This document shows positions 6,327-7,715 of a stretch of 7,715 nucleotides of DNA, piece after piece; within the stretch, counting starts at the first letter, position 1, and the number at the start of each line of letters is the position of its first letter. A model generated the notes under the pieces. The model was given only the letters and a program-made list of their open reading frames with translations, did no database searches and was not told the origin of the DNA. The stretch comes from an uncultured Propioniciclava sp. (GTDB lineage: Bacteria; Actinomycetota; Actinomycetes; Propionibacteriales; Propionibacteriaceae). Both the position numbers and the translations under genes were made by a program. Where the stretch lies: positions 1 to 7,715 of the forward strand of contig CALMPQ010000192.1 of assembly GCA_937872005.1 (NCBI GenBank), written 5' to 3'.

Positions 6327-7412
6327 ATGCCCTTGTCCTTCGAGATCCAGCGCAACCCGGACGCGCGATCCGACTCCGCGGTCGAGCAGCTCCTGCAGAA
6401 CCCCGGCTTCGGCGTGTACTTCACCGACCACATGGTGTCGATCACGTGGACCAAGGGGCAGGGCTGGCACTCCGCGATCGTGAAGCCGTACGGCCCGCTC
6501 ACCCTCGACCCGAGCGCCGCCGTCCTGCACTACGGCCAAGAGATCTTCGAGGGCATGAAGGCCTACCGCCACGCCGACAACTCCGTCCACCTCTTCCGCC
6601 CCGAGCAGAACGCGGCCCGCTTCAACCGCAGCGCCGCCCGCATGATGCTGCCGAACCTCCCCGAAGACCTCTTCGTCGAGGCCGTCCGCCAGCTGGTGGA
6701 GATCGACGCCCGCTACGTGCCGCAGCCCGAGGGCGAGCACTCCCTCTACATCCGGCCGTTCATGATCGCCTCCGAGGCGTTCCTGGGCGTGCGCGCCGCC
6801 GAAGAGGTCACCTTCCTCGTGATCGCCTCCCCGGTGGGGCCGTACTTCGCCAACGGCGTCCAAGGCGTCGACATCTGGGTGACCGACGAGTGGGCGCGCG
6901 CCGGTCAGGGCGGCACGGGCAACGCCAAGTGCGGCGGGAACTACGCCGCCAGCCTGATCGCGCAGTACGAGGGCTACGAGCACGGCTGCACCCAGGTGAT
7001 GTTCATCGAGGCCACCGGCAAGGACCGTGTCGAGGAACTCGGCGGCATGAACGTCTTCCTCGTCAGCAAGGACAACGAGCTCGTCACCCCCGCGCTCAGC
7101 GGCACGATCCTCGACGGGATCACCCGCGACTCGATCCTCAAGGTCGGCGCCGAGCAGGGCCTGACCCCGGTCGAGCGCCGCCTCTCGGCCCAGGAGGTCT
7201 TCGACGGCATCGAGGACGGCACCTTCGTCGAGGCGTTCTGCTGCGGTACCGCGGCGGTCATCTCCCCGATCTCGGGCTTCAAGTCCAAGCAGGGCGAGTG
7301 GCGCCCCAGCGGCCAGGACTTCACCCGCACCATCGAGATCCGCAACGGCGTCCTCGACATCCAGTACGGACGCGCCGCCGACACCTTCGGCTGGCTCAGC
7401 AAGGCCGTGTGA
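6327..7412 (+). CDS. ilvE: Branched-chain amino acid aminotransferase (IlvE)
   Basis: The 361-residue product is a fold-type IV, PLP-dependent aminotransferase. It moves an amino group between glutamate and the keto acids of leucine, isoleucine and valine, the last synthetic and first breakdown step, in the cytoplasm. Seen directly are the Schiff-base lysine K201 in GNAKCGGNYAAS, the substrate-side LYIRPFM (Y141, R143), VEELGGMNVF (235-244) and the family signature LSGTILDGITRD (257-268). The N-terminus (SFEIQRNPDA and GFGVYFTDHM) matches the long, eukaryote-like BCAT subgroup common in actinobacteria, which is about 360 residues against about 310 in enterobacteria. I start at ATG 6327; GTG 6318 would add three residues and has a better Shine-Dalgarno. 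The frame is open further upstream, but that stretch is the intergenic repeat and antisense leuB. D-amino-acid transaminase or aminodeoxychorismate lyase are unlikely given length and motifs. Confidence 0.96.
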   Translation: MPLSFEIQRNPDARSDSAVEQLLQNPGFGVYFTDHMVSITWTKGQGWHSAIVKPYGPLTLDPSAAVLHYGQEIFEGMKAYRHADNSVHLFRPEQNAARFNRSAARMMLPNLPEDLFVEAVRQLVEIDARYVPQPEGEHSLYIRPFMIASEAFLGVRAAEEVTFLVIASPVGPYFANGVQGVDIWVTDEWARAGQGGTGNAKCGGNYAASLIAQYEGYEHGCTQVMFIEATGKDRVEELGGMNVFLVSKDNELVTPALSGTILDGITRDSILKVGAEQGLTPVERRLSAQEVFDGIEDGTFVEAFCCGTAAVISPISGFKSKQGEWRPSGQDFTRTIEIRNGVLDIQYGRAADTFGWLSKAV

Positions 7413-7420
7413 GGAGACCC

Positions 7421-7715
7421 ATGGCTACCCCCTACCCGACCCAGTACCAGGCGCCGCGCCAGCGCGGGCACCTGCCGCTCGGCACCGTGGCCGGCGTGAT
7501 CGTCGGAGCGATCGCCGTGCTGTTCGTGTGGTTCGCGCTCGTCGACGACCCCGACACCGCCACGCCCGCCAACACGCCGTCGCAGACCCCGGTCGCGTCG
7601 TCGCAGGCGCCCGACCCGAGCCCGACGCCCGACGAGAGCCCGGCTGCGTCACCGACACCGGCCGAATCCGGGACCCCCCAGCCCAGCGCGGACGCCTCGG
7701 CGACCCGGACGCCCC
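7421..7715 (+). CDS. Single-pass membrane protein with Pro/Ser/Thr/Ala-rich ectodomain (partial)
   Basis: The frame opens at ATG 7421 and runs off the right edge after 98 codons. A GAGGAG ribosome site at 7411-7416 overlaps the ilvE stop codon and the gap to the ATG is 8 bp, so the gene is probably co-transcribed with ilvE. Residues 1-19 are hydrophilic (YPTQYQAPRQRG). Residues 20-41 form one hydrophobic helix. From residue 42 on, the chain is a low-complexity Pro/Thr/Ser/Ala/Asp stretch. The positive N-terminal flank and acidic D42-D43 after the helix predict N-inside, C-outside topology. I recognise no family; the visible part is anchor plus stalk, and any folded domain must lie beyond the window. 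Its relation to branched-chain amino-acid metabolism is unclear and may be incidental. Confidence 0.75.
   Translation, partial: MATPYPTQYQAPRQRGHLPLGTVAGVIVGAIAVLFVWFALVDDPDTATPANTPSQTPVASSQAPDPSPTPDESPAASPTPAESGTPQPSADASATRTP

Noticed and set aside
6072..6983. 303-codon minus-strand frame opposite ilvE
   Set aside because: It overlaps ilvE antisense and contains the VPELVEG peptide, a known artefact of translating the dispersed intergenic repeat.

Overview
The window is GC-rich and almost fully coding. Codon use is strongly biased to G/C at third positions, probable leaderless promoters are present, and leuB lies next to a class IV branched-chain aminotransferase gene. This fits a high-GC actinobacterium; a member of the Propionibacteriales is a guess from overall feel, not something the sequence proves.

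Layout. Three genes lie on the minus strand and two on the plus strand, diverging from a short shared control region at about 6245-6326. Reading leftward from that region: leuB (3-isopropylmalate dehydrogenase, 6244-5177); a 64-bp spacer built from a 22-bp tandem repeat; a polytopic membrane protein with GT-C glycosyltransferase features (5113-3572); a 143-bp gap; and a very large secreted repeat protein that starts at 3428 and runs off the left edge with at least 1142 codons. Reading rightward: ilvE (branched-chain aminotransferase, 6327-7412), followed after 8 bp by the start of a membrane-anchored Pro/Ser/Thr/Ala-rich protein that runs off the right edge.

How the genes relate. LeuB and IlvE act in branched-chain amino-acid synthesis: LeuB makes the leucine keto-acid precursor and IlvE does the final transamination. 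They are transcribed divergently, each with a TANNNT -10-like box 7-8 nt before its ATG, and a widely dispersed palindromic repeat sits between the two boxes. The other three genes belong to the cell surface: a probable polyprenyl-phosphate-dependent glycosyltransferase, a giant exported modular protein, and a small anchored protein with an ectodomain of the composition often glycosylated in actinobacteria.

The most unusual object is the secreted protein. It has a signal peptide, a Pro/Ala/Glu-rich stalk, then eight cysteine-framed modules of about 105 residues arranged as four double units, then an IPT/TIG-like domain and a second Ig-like domain. Its first units carry an exact 645-bp in-frame tandem repeat, pointing to recent duplication or gene conversion. 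I found no RNA gene, CRISPR array, insertion sequence or prophage gene.
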